Shown one piece after another: positions 1 to 9,104 of a stretch of DNA of 64,000 bases. Position 1 is the first letter of the stretch, and every line of letters begins with the position of its first letter. The stretch is taken from assembly GCF_000176235.1 (NCBI RefSeq), contig NZ_ACZV01000005.1:1116001-1180000 (forward strand). Direction: 5' to 3'. The DNA comes from Vibrio orientalis CIP 102891 = ATCC 33934. Its GTDB lineage: Bacteria > Pseudomonadota > Gammaproteobacteria > Enterobacterales > Vibrionaceae. The notes below the pieces were generated by a model, which saw only the letters and a program-made list of their open reading frames with translations, was not told where the DNA came from and made no database searches. The translations under genes and the position numbers were made by a program.

Positions 1-374
1 ATCAAATAACTAAGGATCAAAGCGGCCCCTACCGCGATGGGCCACAGAGAGCCAGGGAAAAGTATGATATAGCACAGCGGTAATACGATAAATGCTTCTT
101 CAATGGCATCAAGTTCGAGTGGCTCGATAATTCCGCCGCCGAACAAAACAACAAGAGAAATAATGGATGCTGCAAGTTTGATGCGGAAATGTTGAACGAA
201 GTACGCCACAAGCATAGCAATCGGAAATAGCAGATAAAACCAGCTTACTATATGGTGCTCGGTGATTAGCGTATAGGAAATCAAATAGACAGAAGCTAGG
301 TACACGCCCGTCAAAGCGTATAACATGGTTTGACTATTGCCTACTTGAAGTACACTCTCCTTCCTCTTCTGCAT
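1..374 (-). CDS. N-terminal part of a polytopic membrane protein (3' end outside the window)
   Basis: The reading frame is open from an ATG at 374 to the window edge, so only about the first 124 residues are present. It begins MQKRKESVLQVG and then has four or five closely spaced hydrophobic segments separated by short loops. One loop is acidic (EPLELDAIEE). AAGG lies six bases upstream of this ATG, which favours it over the internal ATG at 326. No catalytic motif is visible. An N-terminal block of membrane helices like this often forms the sensory part of GGDEF-type diguanylate cyclases in Vibrio, but the effector domain would lie outside the window, so that is only a guess. The gene is read in the same direction as gyrA, but the strong gyrA terminator lies between them, so it is probably transcribed separately. 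Confidence 0.6.
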   Translation of the reverse strand, partial: MQKRKESVLQVGNSQTMLYALTGVYLASVYLISYTLITEHHIVSWFYLLFPIAMLVAYFVQHFRIKLAASIISLVVLFGGGIIEPLELDAIEEAFIVLPLCYIILFPGSLWPIAVGAALILSYL

Positions 375-530
375 TGAATACCTTGCTCTCCGAACTCATT
401 GTTCAAGCCATGATAATATGAAACCACTCATTACAGAATTTCGTTTTCCAGATGGCCGTCTCATTTATTCTGTTACACCTATGCAAACTAAAAGTATCGT
501 TGGATTAAAGCTACTCTCTTAAATTTAGTC

Positions 531-560
531 AAAAAAAATGCCGAACATAAAGTCCGGCAT
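531..560 (-). terminator. Intrinsic terminator of gyrA
   Basis: On the minus strand, ATGCCG pairs with CGGCAT (538-560) with further pairing in the loop, followed directly by a run of T (531-537). It lies about 20 bases after the gyrA stop codon. Confidence 0.85.
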
Positions 561-580
561 TTATAAATTAGCAAGAAGTA

Positions 581-3205
581 TTATTCTTGAGAGTCTTCGT
601 CGCTCTGCGTTGGAGCCTCAGACTCTTCAGTCGCATTCACTGCTTCTTCCGACTCTTCACCTTCAACTAGCTCAACTTCTTCTACTTCGTCAATGCGTTG
701 TAGACCAACAACGTTCTCATCTTCAGCAGTACGGATTAGCGTTACACCTTGAGTGTTACGACCCACTTGGCTTACTTCAGAGACACGTGTACGAACCAGA
801 GTACCAGCGTCGGTGATCATCATCATCTCGTCGCCTTCTTCTACTTGTACCGCACCAACAACTGGACCGTTACGATCAGAAACCTTGATAGAGACTACAC
901 CTTGAGTCGCACGACCTTTGGTTGGATATTCTGCAAGCTCAGTACGTTTACCGTAACCATTTTGCGTCACTGTTAGAATGTCGCCTTCGTTTGCAGGCAC
1001 AATCAGTGAAACAACTTGATCATCTTCGGCTAGTTTCATACCGCGAACACCAGCCGCTGTACGACCCATTGCACGTACTTTATCTTCTGCAAAACGAACG
1101 ACTTTACCCGCTTTCGAGAACAGCATGATGTCGCTATCACCGTTAGTGATATCAACACCAATCAACGAGTCGTCATCACGTAGGTTAACCGCGATTAGAC
1201 CGTTAGCGCGTACGTTAGCGAATTGAGTCAGTGGTGTCTTCTTAACAGTACCGTCGCCAGTTGCCATGAAGATAAACTTATCTTCTGAGAACTCATCAAC
1301 AGGTAGGATAGCAGTAATGCGCTCACCTTCTTCTAGAGGAAGAATATTGACGATTGGCTTACCACGAGCAGTACGACTTGCTAGCGGCAGTTGATAAACT
1401 TTCAGGCGGTAAGTCTTACCGCGGGTAGAGAAACATAAGATGTTGTCGTGAGTATTCGCAACAAGCAAGCGCTCGATGTAATCCTCTTCTTTCATCTTCG
1501 TTGCACTCTTACCTTTACCACCACGACGTTGTGCTTCGTAATCGCTTAAGATTTGGTACTTAACGTAGCCTTCGTGAGATAGCGTCACAACAACATCTTC
1601 ACGAGCAATCAGCTCTTCCATGTCAATGTCGTGGCTTGCTGCTGTGATTTCTGTACGACGAACATCGCCGAACGCATCACGGACAGTTTCTAGCTCTTCA
1701 CGAATCACTTCCATCAGACGTTCAGTGCTTGCAAGAATATGCATTAGCTCTTTGATTTCGTCCAATAGTGCTTTGTACTCGTCTAGGATCTTCTCGTGCT
1801 CTAGGCCTGTTAGTTTGTGTAGGCGTAGATCAAGAATCGCTTGTGCTTGTGTTTCTGTCAGGTAGTACTGACCGTCACGGATACCGTATTGCTCTTCTAG
1901 CCAATCTGGGCGAGCTGCATCAGTACCTGCGCTTTCAAGCATTGCAGCAACGTTACCAAGATCCCAGCCACGAGCAACTAAGCCAGCTTTTGCTTCAGCA
2001 GGTGTTGCTGCATTACGAATAAGTTCGATGATTTCATCAATGTTCGCAAGAGCAAGTGCAAGTGCTTCAAGGATATGTGCGCGATCGCGTGCTTTCTTAA
2101 GTTCGAAGATAGTACGACGTGTTACAACTTCACGGCGGTGATCAACGAAGCACTTCAACATATCTTTTAGGTTGAATAGCTGAGGTTGACCATTGTTCAG
2201 TGCAACCATGTTGATGCCGAAAGTCGTTTGCAGTTGAGTTTGTGCGTATAGGTTGTTTAGAACCACTTCGCCCACTGCATCACGCTTACATTCAATAACA
2301 ATACGCATACCGTCTTTATCAGACTCATCACGTAGTGCACTGATGCCTTCTACTTTCTTATCTTTAACTAGCTCAGCGATCTTCTCAATCAAACGAGCTT
2401 TGTTCACCTGGTAAGGGATTTCAGTGACAATAATGGTTTCTTTACCATTCTTCTCTACTTCGATATCCGCTTTAGAGCGCATGTAGATCTTACCGCGACC
2501 TGTTTTGTACGCGTCTACGATGCCTTTACGACCGCTGATTAAAGCCGCTGTTGGGAAGTCAGGACCAGGAATGTAGTCCATTAGCTCATCGATAGTGATC
2601 TCTTCATTATCAATGAAAGCTAGACAGCCATCGATCACTTCGCCAAGGTTGTGTGGCGGGATGTTGGTTGCCATACCTACTGCGATACCAGACGCACCGT
2701 TTACCAATAGGTTAGGAATTTTAGTTGGTAAAACTGCAGGGATTTGCTCAGTACCGTCGTAGTTAGGTACGTAGTCTACAGTTTCTTTATCTAAGTCAGC
2801 CAAAAGTTCGTGGGCAATTTTTGCCATGCGAACTTCGGTGTAACGCATTGCCGCCGCTGAGTCACCATCGATCGAACCGAAGTTACCTTGACCGTCGACC
2901 AGCATGTAACGAAGTGAGAACGGTTGAGCCATACGTACGATTGTATCGTACACAGCGCTATCACCGTGTGGGTGATACTTACCGATTACGTCGCCAACAA
3001 CACGGGCAGATTTTTTATATGGTTTATTCCAATCATTACCTAGTACATTCATCGCGAACAAAACGCGGCGGTGTACAGGCTTTAGGCCATCACGCACATC
3101 TGGAAGAGCACGACCAACGATAACTGACATCGCATAGTCTAGGTATGAACCTCGAAGCTCATCTTCAATGTTTACGGGCGTGATCTCTTTCGCTAGATCG
3201 CTCAT
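581..3205 (-). CDS. gyrA: DNA gyrase subunit A
   Basis: Breakage-reunion subunit of the A2B2 type II topoisomerase that introduces negative supercoils. The 874-residue protein matches the Escherichia coli length and aligns from the first residue ([20 protein letters not shown]). The catalytic tyrosine is Tyr122 in AAMRYTE. The quinolone-resistance region reads [11 protein letters not shown], with wild-type Ser83 and Asp87. The GyrA box QRRGGKG, which marks the DNA-wrapping beta-pinwheel domain, is near residue 560. The last about 35 residues form a very acidic tail ([20 protein letters not shown]). The gene is monocistronic: it ends in its own terminator and diverges from ubiG. No sign of truncation or transfer. 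Confidence 0.99.
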   Translation of the reverse strand: MSDLAKEITPVNIEDELRGSYLDYAMSVIVGRALPDVRDGLKPVHRRVLFAMNVLGNDWNKPYKKSARVVGDVIGKYHPHGDSAVYDTIVRMAQPFSLRYMLVDGQGNFGSIDGDSAAAMRYTEVRMAKIAHELLADLDKETVDYVPNYDGTEQIPAVLPTKIPNLLVNGASGIAVGMATNIPPHNLGEVIDGCLAFIDNEEITIDELMDYIPGPDFPTAALISGRKGIVDAYKTGRGKIYMRSKADIEVEKNGKETIIVTEIPYQVNKARLIEKIAELVKDKKVEGISALRDESDKDGMRIVIECKRDAVGEVVLNNLYAQTQLQTTFGINMVALNNGQPQLFNLKDMLKCFVDHRREVVTRRTIFELKKARDRAHILEALALALANIDEIIELIRNAATPAEAKAGLVARGWDLGNVAAMLESAGTDAARPDWLEEQYGIRDGQYYLTETQAQAILDLRLHKLTGLEHEKILDEYKALLDEIKELMHILASTERLMEVIREELETVRDAFGDVRRTEITAASHDIDMEELIAREDVVVTLSHEGYVKYQILSDYEAQRRGGKGKSATKMKEEDYIERLLVANTHDNILCFSTRGKTYRLKVYQLPLASRTARGKPIVNILPLEEGERITAILPVDEFSEDKFIFMATGDGTVKKTPLTQFANVRANGLIAVNLRDDDSLIGVDITNGDSDIMLFSKAGKVVRFAEDKVRAMGRTAAGVRGMKLAEDDQVVSLIVPANEGDILTVTQNGYGKRTELAEYPTKGRATQGVVSIKVSDRNGPVVGAVQVEEGDEMMMITDAGTLVRTRVSEVSQVGRNTQGVTLIRTAEDENVVGLQRIDEVEEVELVEGEESEEAVNATEESEAPTQSDEDSQE

Positions 3206-3490
3206 AGAGCCATTATCCCTCTATTTATAGATCGTATGTACAATACGCTTAAGGTGCAAAAATATAACATACAATTCAGTAGTTCGGCATCACTTTCCCT
3301 CTCCTTTTATAAGGTTGTGAGCTTGGTTGTGAATCAAGTGCCGAGAATTTGCACACTCTAATTTTATCTTGCTGAAAAATGGTTATATTTTACTCGCCTT
3401 TAGAGAAAAGTGAACCTCTCTATGGAGTGTTATGCTTGAAAGGGTATAATGCGTTCAATTCAAGGAAGCAGGTTAATAAATAGAGTTGTT

Positions 3491-4198
3491 ATGACCCAAA
3501 CACAAAATGTCGATCCTAACGAAATTAAAAAGTTTGAAGATATGGCTTCGCGCTGGTGGGATCTAGAAGGTGAATTTAAACCTCTTCACCAAATCAACCC
3601 CCTTCGTTTGAACTACGTATTGGATAACGCTGGCGGACTCTTTGGCAAAACAGTTCTCGATGTCGGCTGTGGTGGCGGAATTTTAGCGGAAAGCATGGCG
3701 AAAGAAGGCGCTATCGTTACTGGGTTAGATATGGGTAAAGAACCGCTTGAAGTGGCTCGTCTACATGCACTAGAAACCGGAACTAAGCTCACCTACATCC
3801 AGTGCACGATTGAAGATCACGCCGTTGAAAACGCTGGTAAGTACGATGTGGTTACTTGTATGGAAATGTTAGAGCACGTTCCTGACCCACTCTCAGTGAT
3901 CAAGTCATGTGCAGCGTTAGTTAAGCCTGGTGGTCACGTTTTCTTCTCGACACTGAACCGAAACCTAAAATCCTATTTATTCGCGATTGTTGGTGCTGAG
4001 AAGCTGCTGAAGATCGTACCAGAAGGCACTCACGATCATGATAAATTTATTCGCCCTGCGGAACTTATCAAAATGATTGACCACACTGACTTAACTGAGA
4101 CGGGTATTACAGGCCTTCATTACAACCCGCTTACAGACACCTACAAGCTTGGTAGCAATGTCGATGTAAACTACATCGTCCACACTCAAAAGTTTTAA
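3491..4198 (+). CDS. ubiG: Ubiquinone biosynthesis O-methyltransferase UbiG
   Basis: SAM-dependent methyltransferase that carries out both O-methylation steps of ubiquinone synthesis. The 235-residue protein has the family signature [22 protein letters not shown] near the N-terminus and the SAM-binding motif [13 protein letters not shown]. Motif II is in the region [16 protein letters not shown]. An in-frame ATG 42 bases upstream (3449) would add 14 residues, but the E. coli protein aligns from [12 protein letters not shown], so I use the ATG at 3491. The Shine-Dalgarno sequence is weak. The gyrA-ubiG divergent arrangement followed by nrdAB is, from memory, the usual gammaproteobacterial order. 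It is followed by a strong terminator, so it is not part of the nrd operon. Confidence 0.96.
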   Translation: MTQTQNVDPNEIKKFEDMASRWWDLEGEFKPLHQINPLRLNYVLDNAGGLFGKTVLDVGCGGGILAESMAKEGAIVTGLDMGKEPLEVARLHALETGTKLTYIQCTIEDHAVENAGKYDVVTCMEMLEHVPDPLSVIKSCAALVKPGGHVFFSTLNRNLKSYLFAIVGAEKLLKIVPEGTHDHDKFIRPAELIKMIDHTDLTETGITGLHYNPLTDTYKLGSNVDVNYIVHTQKF

Positions 4199-4233
4199 CA
4201 ACTTTCACATACCATATATTGTGTTTATTTCTC

Positions 4234-4263
4234 AGGCGATGACGTAATGTCATCGCCTTTTTT
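4234..4263 (+). terminator. Intrinsic terminator of ubiG
   Basis: AGGCGATGAC (4234-4243) pairs perfectly with GTCATCGCCT (4249-4258) across a five-base loop and runs into a T tract. Confidence 0.9.
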
Positions 4264-4428
4264 AATCATTTTTTCATCAATTTTTGCGTGTTTGATTCCA
4301 AATTAAACGACTCATTTTTCTTCCCGAAATTTGTTCAAAGATCAAGGTATTTTTTTTTGTTTGTGGTTACTTATAAACCACACTGGAGATGGTAATTTTA
4401 TGCATTATTGCTAGCCCTATCGCTATCG

Positions 4429-4454
4429 GTTAGTAGCCACTAACTGTTTTTTTT
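4429..4454 (+). terminator. Terminator-like hairpin upstream of nrdA
   Basis: GTTAGT (4429-4434) and ACTAAC (4439-4444) form a short stem with loop AGCC, followed by TG and eight consecutive T (4447-4454). There is no gene directly before it, because ubiG already has its own terminator. It could end a short untranslated RNA or act as an attenuator. The stem is only six base pairs, so this is tentative. Confidence 0.4.
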
Positions 4455-4465
4455 GATTTTGTCAG

Positions 4466-4474
4466 TTATCCACA
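4466..4474 (+). promoter_or_regulatory. DnaA box upstream of nrdA
   Basis: TTATCCACA is a perfect match to the DnaA box consensus TTATNCACA. In E. coli the nrdAB promoter is controlled by DnaA, so a box about 190 bases before the nrdA start is probably functional. Confidence 0.7.
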
Positions 4475-4543
4475 AGTCATCCCAGATCTGCTCCTTGAAA
4501 AATACAATTGATAGCACTATCTTGTAACCCGCAAACAGATAAA

Positions 4544-4581
4544 CCCCTATATGTTGTGTTTGCTACTACAATATATAGATA
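4544..4581 (+). promoter_or_regulatory. Pair of NrdR boxes in the nrdA promoter
   Basis: Box 1 (4544-4559, CCCCTATATGTTGTGT) and box 2 (4566-4581, CTACAATATATAGATA) both fit the NrdR consensus acaCwAtATaTwGtgt. They are 22 bases apart, close to two helical turns, the tandem phased layout needed by the NrdR repressor. They lie 87-124 bases before the nrdA start codon. Confidence 0.8.
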
Positions 4582-4667
4582 GATTTTGATCACAAAGCCG
4601 GTACAAGTTTTACAAGAATTACACAAAAATACGGCTTTTATCAGTTTTGTTAGGGAAATGAAGCAGA

Positions 4668-6950
4668 ATGAACCAACAACTTACCGTTACTAAACGTAAC
4701 GGCCGTAAAGAAAGCATTGATCTAGAGAAGATCCATCGCGTTATCACTTGGGCTGCAGAAGGCTTAGATAACGTTTCAGTATCACAAGTAGAACTACGCG
4801 CTCACATTCAGTTCTACGATGGCATCACAACCTCTGATATTCATGAAACAATCATCAAGTCTGCAGCAGACCTGATCTCTGAAGAGACGCCAGATTATCA
4901 ATATCTAGCGGCTCGCCTAGCAGTATTCCACCTACGTAAGAAAGCGTATGGCCAGTATGAGCCACCAACGCTGCACGATCACGTTGCACGTATGGTTGAT
5001 ATGGGTAAGTACGATCAGCACATTCTTGAAGATTACACAAAAGCTGAGTTAGATGAGCTAGACGCATACCTTGACCACAAGCGCGATCTAAACTTCTCTT
5101 ATGCAGCTGTAAAACAGCTTGAAGGTAAGTACTTCGTTCAAAACCGCGTGTCTGGTGAAATCTACGAAAGTGCTCAGTTCCTTTACATCCTAGTATCTGC
5201 TTGTCTGTTTGCTAAGTATCCGAAAGAGACACGTCTTGATTACATCAAACGTTTCTATGATGCGACATCAACATTTAAGATTTCTCTACCTACGCCGATC
5301 ATGTCTGGCGTACGTACGCCTACTCGTCAGTTCAGCTCATGTGTATTGATCGAGTGTGGTGATAGCCTTGATTCAATCAACGCAACAGCAAGCTCTATCG
5401 TACGTTACGTTTCTCAACGTGCTGGTATCGGCATCAACGCAGGTCGTATCCGTGCGTTAGGTTCTGAGATCCGTGGCGGTGAAGCTTTCCACACTGGCTG
5501 TATTCCTTTCTACAAATACTTCCAGACAGCAGTTAAATGTTGTTCTCAAGGTGGTGTTCGTGGCGGTGCAGCAACAGTATTCTACCCGCTATGGCACGGT
5601 GAATCTCAAGCATTAATGGTTCTTAAGAACAACCGTGGTGTTGAAGAAAACCGTGTACGTCATATGGATTACGGCGTTCAGTTGAACCGTCTTATGTACC
5701 AACGCTTGGTTGAGGGTGGTAACATCACTCTATTCTCGCCTTCTGACGTACCTGGCCTATACGATGCGTTCTTCGAGAACCAAGATGAGTTCGAACGTCT
5801 ATACGTGAAATACGAGAACGATCCTTCAGTTAAGAAAGAGACTGTTAAAGCGATCGAGATGTTCTCTATCTTGATGCAAGAGCGTGCTTCTACAGGTCGT
5901 ATCTATATCCAAAACGTTGACCACTGTAACACTCACAGTCCATTTGACTCAGAGGTTGCTCCAGTACGTCAATCGAACCTATGTCTTGAGATCGCACTGC
6001 CGACTAAGCCTCTGACTAACGTAGAAGATGACTCTGGTGAGATCGCTCTTTGTACACTGTCAGCATTCAACCTTGGTGCAATTAAGTCTCTAGATGATTT
6101 GGAAGAGCTGTCCGAGCTTGTAGTACGTGCACTCGATGCACTACTTGATTACCAAGACTACCCTCTTCCGGCGGCATACAAGTCAACTATGAACCGTCGT
6201 ACACTGGGTGTTGGTGTTATTAACTACGCTTACTACCTAGCGAAAAATGGTGTTAAGTACTCTGATGGTAGTGCAAACGGCTTAACTCACCGTACATTTG
6301 AAGCGATTCAATACTACCTACTTAGAGCGTCTGTTGCACTAGCGAAAGAACAAGGCAAGTGTCCATCTTTCCACGAAACAAACTACGCGAAAGGTCTACT
6401 GCCAATCGATACATATAAAAAAGATATCGATTTAGTATGTGATGAGCAGTTGCATTACGACTGGGATGGTTTACGTGAAGAGATCGTGACTCACGGTCTA
6501 CGTAACTCCACACTGACTGCACTAATGCCTTCTGAGACATCATCGCAGATCTCTAACGCGACAAACGGTATTGAACCACCACGTGGTTACGTATCAGTTA
6601 AGGCTTCTAAAGATGGTATCTTGAAGCAGGTTGTACCAGAATTCACTGAGTACAAAGATAACTATGAATTGCTTTGGAACATCGGTTCTAACGATGGTTA
6701 TCTACACCTTGTTGGCATCATGCAGAAGTTCGTTGACCAAGCTATTTCAGCAAACACGAACTATGATCCAACTCGTTTCGAAAGCGGTAAAGTACCGATG
6801 AAGAAACTGCTGCAAGATCTTCTAACAGCGTACAAATATGGTGTTAAAACGCTTTACTACCATAACACTCGTGATGGTGCGAGCGATGACCAGAAAGACG
6901 CTGTACAACCACAAGACGACGATTGCGCGGGCGGCGGTTGTAAGATTTAA
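4668..6950 (+). CDS. nrdA: Class Ia ribonucleoside-diphosphate reductase, alpha subunit
   Basis: Catalytic large subunit of the aerobic ribonucleotide reductase, reducing NDPs to dNDPs. Its 760 residues are one short of E. coli NrdA. An N-terminal ATP-cone (about residues 5-95, starting LTVTKRNGRKESIDL) should sense ATP/dATP. The active-site cysteine regions are present: FSSCVLIECGDS, the radical site NLCLEIALPT, and IALCTLSAFN. The radical-transfer tyrosine pair is in KTLYYHNTRDG. The C-terminal redox pair is Cys753 and Cys758 in DCAGGGCKI. It is the first gene of nrdA-nrdB-yfaE. Two NrdR boxes and a DnaA box upstream point to repression by NrdR and coupling to replication initiation. Confidence 0.99.
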   Translation: MNQQLTVTKRNGRKESIDLEKIHRVITWAAEGLDNVSVSQVELRAHIQFYDGITTSDIHETIIKSAADLISEETPDYQYLAARLAVFHLRKKAYGQYEPPTLHDHVARMVDMGKYDQHILEDYTKAELDELDAYLDHKRDLNFSYAAVKQLEGKYFVQNRVSGEIYESAQFLYILVSACLFAKYPKETRLDYIKRFYDATSTFKISLPTPIMSGVRTPTRQFSSCVLIECGDSLDSINATASSIVRYVSQRAGIGINAGRIRALGSEIRGGEAFHTGCIPFYKYFQTAVKCCSQGGVRGGAATVFYPLWHGESQALMVLKNNRGVEENRVRHMDYGVQLNRLMYQRLVEGGNITLFSPSDVPGLYDAFFENQDEFERLYVKYENDPSVKKETVKAIEMFSILMQERASTGRIYIQNVDHCNTHSPFDSEVAPVRQSNLCLEIALPTKPLTNVEDDSGEIALCTLSAFNLGAIKSLDDLEELSELVVRALDALLDYQDYPLPAAYKSTMNRRTLGVGVINYAYYLAKNGVKYSDGSANGLTHRTFEAIQYYLLRASVALAKEQGKCPSFHETNYAKGLLPIDTYKKDIDLVCDEQLHYDWDGLREEIVTHGLRNSTLTALMPSETSSQISNATNGIEPPRGYVSVKASKDGILKQVVPEFTEYKDNYELLWNIGSNDGYLHLVGIMQKFVDQAISANTNYDPTRFESGKVPMKKLLQDLLTAYKYGVKTLYYHNTRDGASDDQKDAVQPQDDDCAGGGCKI

Positions 6951-6954
6951 TCCA

Positions 6955-7015
6955 TAATCCCCCTATTGGGATTATTAAGGCTTAACAAAACTATTGGCCC
7001 CTCAGTTTGAGGGGC
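6955..7015 (+). other. Two hairpins between nrdA and nrdB
   Basis: TAATCCC/GGGATTA (6955-6961 and 6968-6974) and GCCCCTCA/TGAGGGGC (6997-7004 and 7008-7015) are perfect stems in the 85-base nrdA-nrdB gap. Neither is followed by a T run, so they look like processing or stability elements that could set the ratio of the two subunits rather than full terminators. Confidence 0.55.
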
Positions 7016-7035
7016 ATAAAAGGAATTGAGGCATC

Positions 7036-8169
7036 ATGGCTTACAGTACTTTTAACCGAACTAAAAACGACCAACTAAAAGAACCGATGTTCTTGGGTCA
7101 ATCGGTAAACGTTGCACGTTACGATCAACAAAAATTTGAAATTTTCGAAAAACTCATCGAGAAGCAACTCTCTTTCTTCTGGCGTCCAGAAGAAGTAGAC
7201 GTATCGAGCGATCGTATCGACTACAACAAGCTACCAGACCACGAAAAACACATTTTCATCTCAAACCTAAAATACCAAACGCTACTGGATTCTATCCAGG
7301 GTCGTAGCCCTAACGTTGCGCTGCTTCCATTGGTTTCTCTACCAGAAGTAGAGACATGGATTGAGACTTGGTCTTTCTCCGAGACCATTCACTCACGTTC
7401 GTACACTCACATCATCCGTAACATCGTTAACGATCCGGGTCTTGTGTTTGATGACATCGTAGAAAATGAACACATTCTTAAGCGTGCTAAAGATATTTCA
7501 GGCTACTACGATGACCTGATCCAACTGACTAACGACTACCACCGTTACGGTGAAGGTACACACACAATCAATGGTGAAGAAGTAACGATCACACTTCATA
7601 ACCTGAAGAAAAAGCTGTACATCTGTCTAATGTCAGTGAACGCACTAGAAGCTATTCGTTTCTACGTAAGTTTTGCATGTTCATTTGCATTTGCTGAACG
7701 TGAGCTGATGGAAGGTAATGCGAAAATCATTAAGCTAATTGCTCGTGATGAAGCGCTACACCTAACGGGTACACAGCACATGATCAACCTGCTTCGTAAC
7801 GGTCAAGATGACTTCTCATTCATGCAGATCGCAGAAGAGTGTAAGCAAGAGTGTTTCGACCTATTCAAAGAAGCCGCCGAGCAAGAAAAAGAGTGGGCAG
7901 AATACCTATTCAAAGATGGTTCAATGATTGGTCTGAACAAAGATATTCTTTGTCAGTACGTTGAGTACATTACCAACATCCGCATGCAAGCTGTTGGTCT
8001 TGGCGCAGCTTACCCAGAAGCAACATCGAACCCAATCCCATGGATCAACGCTTGGTTATCTTCTGATAACGTTCAGGTTGCACCTCAGGAAGCGGAAATC
8101 TCATCTTACCTAGTTGGTCAGATTGATAGTGATGTTCGTGCGGATGACTTTAAGGACTTCGAACTGTAA
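7036..8169 (+). CDS. nrdB: Class Ia ribonucleoside-diphosphate reductase, beta subunit
   Basis: Small subunit that carries the diiron-tyrosyl radical cofactor and passes the radical to NrdA. The 377-residue protein starts [22 protein letters not shown]. It shows the iron-ligand and radical region [22 protein letters not shown], where the Tyr of SRSY corresponds to E. coli Tyr122. Other metal ligands are in DDIVENEH and [12 protein letters not shown]. The C-terminus (DDFKDFEL) is the usual NrdA-docking peptide. AGGAATTGAGGCATC precedes the ATG. Its TAA stop overlaps the yfaE ATG by one base (TAATG), so the two are translationally coupled. Confidence 0.99.
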   Translation: MAYSTFNRTKNDQLKEPMFLGQSVNVARYDQQKFEIFEKLIEKQLSFFWRPEEVDVSSDRIDYNKLPDHEKHIFISNLKYQTLLDSIQGRSPNVALLPLVSLPEVETWIETWSFSETIHSRSYTHIIRNIVNDPGLVFDDIVENEHILKRAKDISGYYDDLIQLTNDYHRYGEGTHTINGEEVTITLHNLKKKLYICLMSVNALEAIRFYVSFACSFAFAERELMEGNAKIIKLIARDEALHLTGTQHMINLLRNGQDDFSFMQIAEECKQECFDLFKEAAEQEKEWAEYLFKDGSMIGLNKDILCQYVEYITNIRMQAVGLGAAYPEATSNPIPWINAWLSSDNVQVAPQEAEISSYLVGQIDSDVRADDFKDFEL

Positions 8170-8447
8170 TGCCAACAATCAAAATCAACGGGATAACACC
8201 TATTCAGTCTCACCCTTCGAATACCATTCTGGAAACGATGGAAAACGCAGGGTTAGAACCAGAATACAATTGCCGTGATGGACACTGTGGCGCTTGTCGC
8301 TGTAAGTTAATCTCAGGTGAAGTGGAATACGTTGGTTTTGCTATGGCTTACACTGAAGAGCGCGAAATTTTACCGTGCATCTGTAAAGCAAAGTCTGATA
8401 TCGAGATTGAAGGTGTTCATTATGCGCTAAAAGAAAAACGCGCATAA
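8169..8447 (+). CDS. yfaE: 2Fe-2S ferredoxin-like protein YfaE (NrdB cofactor maintenance)
   Basis: Small plant-type ferredoxin. In E. coli, YfaE supplies electrons for assembling and repairing the NrdB diferric-tyrosyl cofactor. The 92-residue protein has the 2Fe-2S pattern Cys35-x4-Cys40-x2-Cys43 (YNCRDGHCGACRC) with the fourth ligand at Cys70 (LPCIC). Additional cysteines at 45 and 72 are not needed for the cluster. It starts inside the nrdB stop codon and is followed by a strong terminator, so it is the last gene of the operon. Confidence 0.95.
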   Translation: MPTIKINGITPIQSHPSNTILETMENAGLEPEYNCRDGHCGACRCKLISGEVEYVGFAMAYTEEREILPCICKAKSDIEIEGVHYALKEKRA

Positions 8448-8464
8448 TACATTTTTAGTCATCA

Positions 8465-8500
8465 AAAAAAGCCCTTTAGTTCATCACTAAAGGGCTTTTT
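8465..8500 (+). terminator. Intrinsic terminator of the nrdA-nrdB-yfaE operon
   Basis: AAAGCCCTTTAG pairs with CTAAAGGGCTTT across a short loop and ends in TTTTT. A matching A run on the left side means it could also work on the minus strand for the 85-residue gene. Confidence 0.9.
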
Positions 8501-8603
8501 GTATATAAAGAATAAGGTGTACAAGTAAGAAACGCGCTTTCAAATCAACATAGAAAAATGAATAACTATACAATTAAAGAAAATCCAAGGCTTACGCTGC
8601 CTT

Positions 8604-8861
8604 TTATGCGTTTAATTTAGCAGGCGCACGCGACAAAAATGCATCAGCGGTCAGCATGGACACTGCCTTGTCACCGATTTCTCTACCATCGTCATCAAAA
8701 AGCGAAAGGTGGTAACCTAAGCTATCCCCTACAATTTTTTCTTTTGGTGCTTGTCGCCACAAAGAGATTACATCTTGACGCTCATCCTTAAGTGCTTCAC
8801 CCAAAATAACTTTTTGACTAGCAACTTGGTACCATACAAGGATTTTGGACTGACTAAACAT
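8604..8861 (-). CDS. Small conserved-looking protein of unknown function
   Basis: An 85-residue soluble protein without a signal peptide, transmembrane segment or cysteine. It begins MFSQSKILVWYQVASQK and has a mixed beta/alpha character (VILGEALKDERQDVISLW, YHLSLFDDDGREIGD). A good ribosome-binding site, AGGGG, lies about six bases upstream of the ATG, which is the main reason to accept the gene besides its length and normal composition. I do not recognise the family. It stands alone on the minus strand between the convergent nrd operon and the cinA-like gene. Confidence 0.65.
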   Translation of the reverse strand: MFSQSKILVWYQVASQKVILGEALKDERQDVISLWRQAPKEKIVGDSLGYHLSLFDDDGREIGDKAVSMLTADAFLSRAPAKLNA

Positions 8862-9104
8862 ACTAACCCCTCCGTGAAAATAGCAATTCGAGTAGTCAGT
8901 TTATCCTCTTCTCCAGTAAAAATAAGTACCAAAAGTGAGACAATTTTGGCTTCTATTTAAAATCATTAAGTTAAGCTATATATGAATGCGCTATAAAAAA
9001 ATATTTAACTGATGAAAATGAAATATCAAGTGCATTCATTTGCTTATTACAGAATGCCACCCCACGTAGAATTGACAAATATAAATAGTCAGATCAATGA
9101 ATGG

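Larger units (their letters stand above)
4264..4667. other. AT-rich nrdA upstream region without a gene
   Basis: No coding potential is seen in this roughly 400-base stretch. It holds an inverted repeat (GTGGTT/AACCAC, 4363-4381), a terminator-like hairpin with eight T at 4429-4454, a DnaA box at 4466-4474 and two NrdR boxes at 4544-4581. It evidently carries the nrdA promoter and possibly a short upstream transcript. Confidence 0.7.

Noticed and set aside
538-1128. Open frames of 68-92 codons on the plus strand across the end of gyrA
   Set aside because: They are antisense to a certain gyrA coding sequence, have no recognisable motif and reflect its codon use.
581-3205. Quinolone-resistance mutation in gyrA
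   Set aside because: Ser83 and Asp87 are the wild-type residues.
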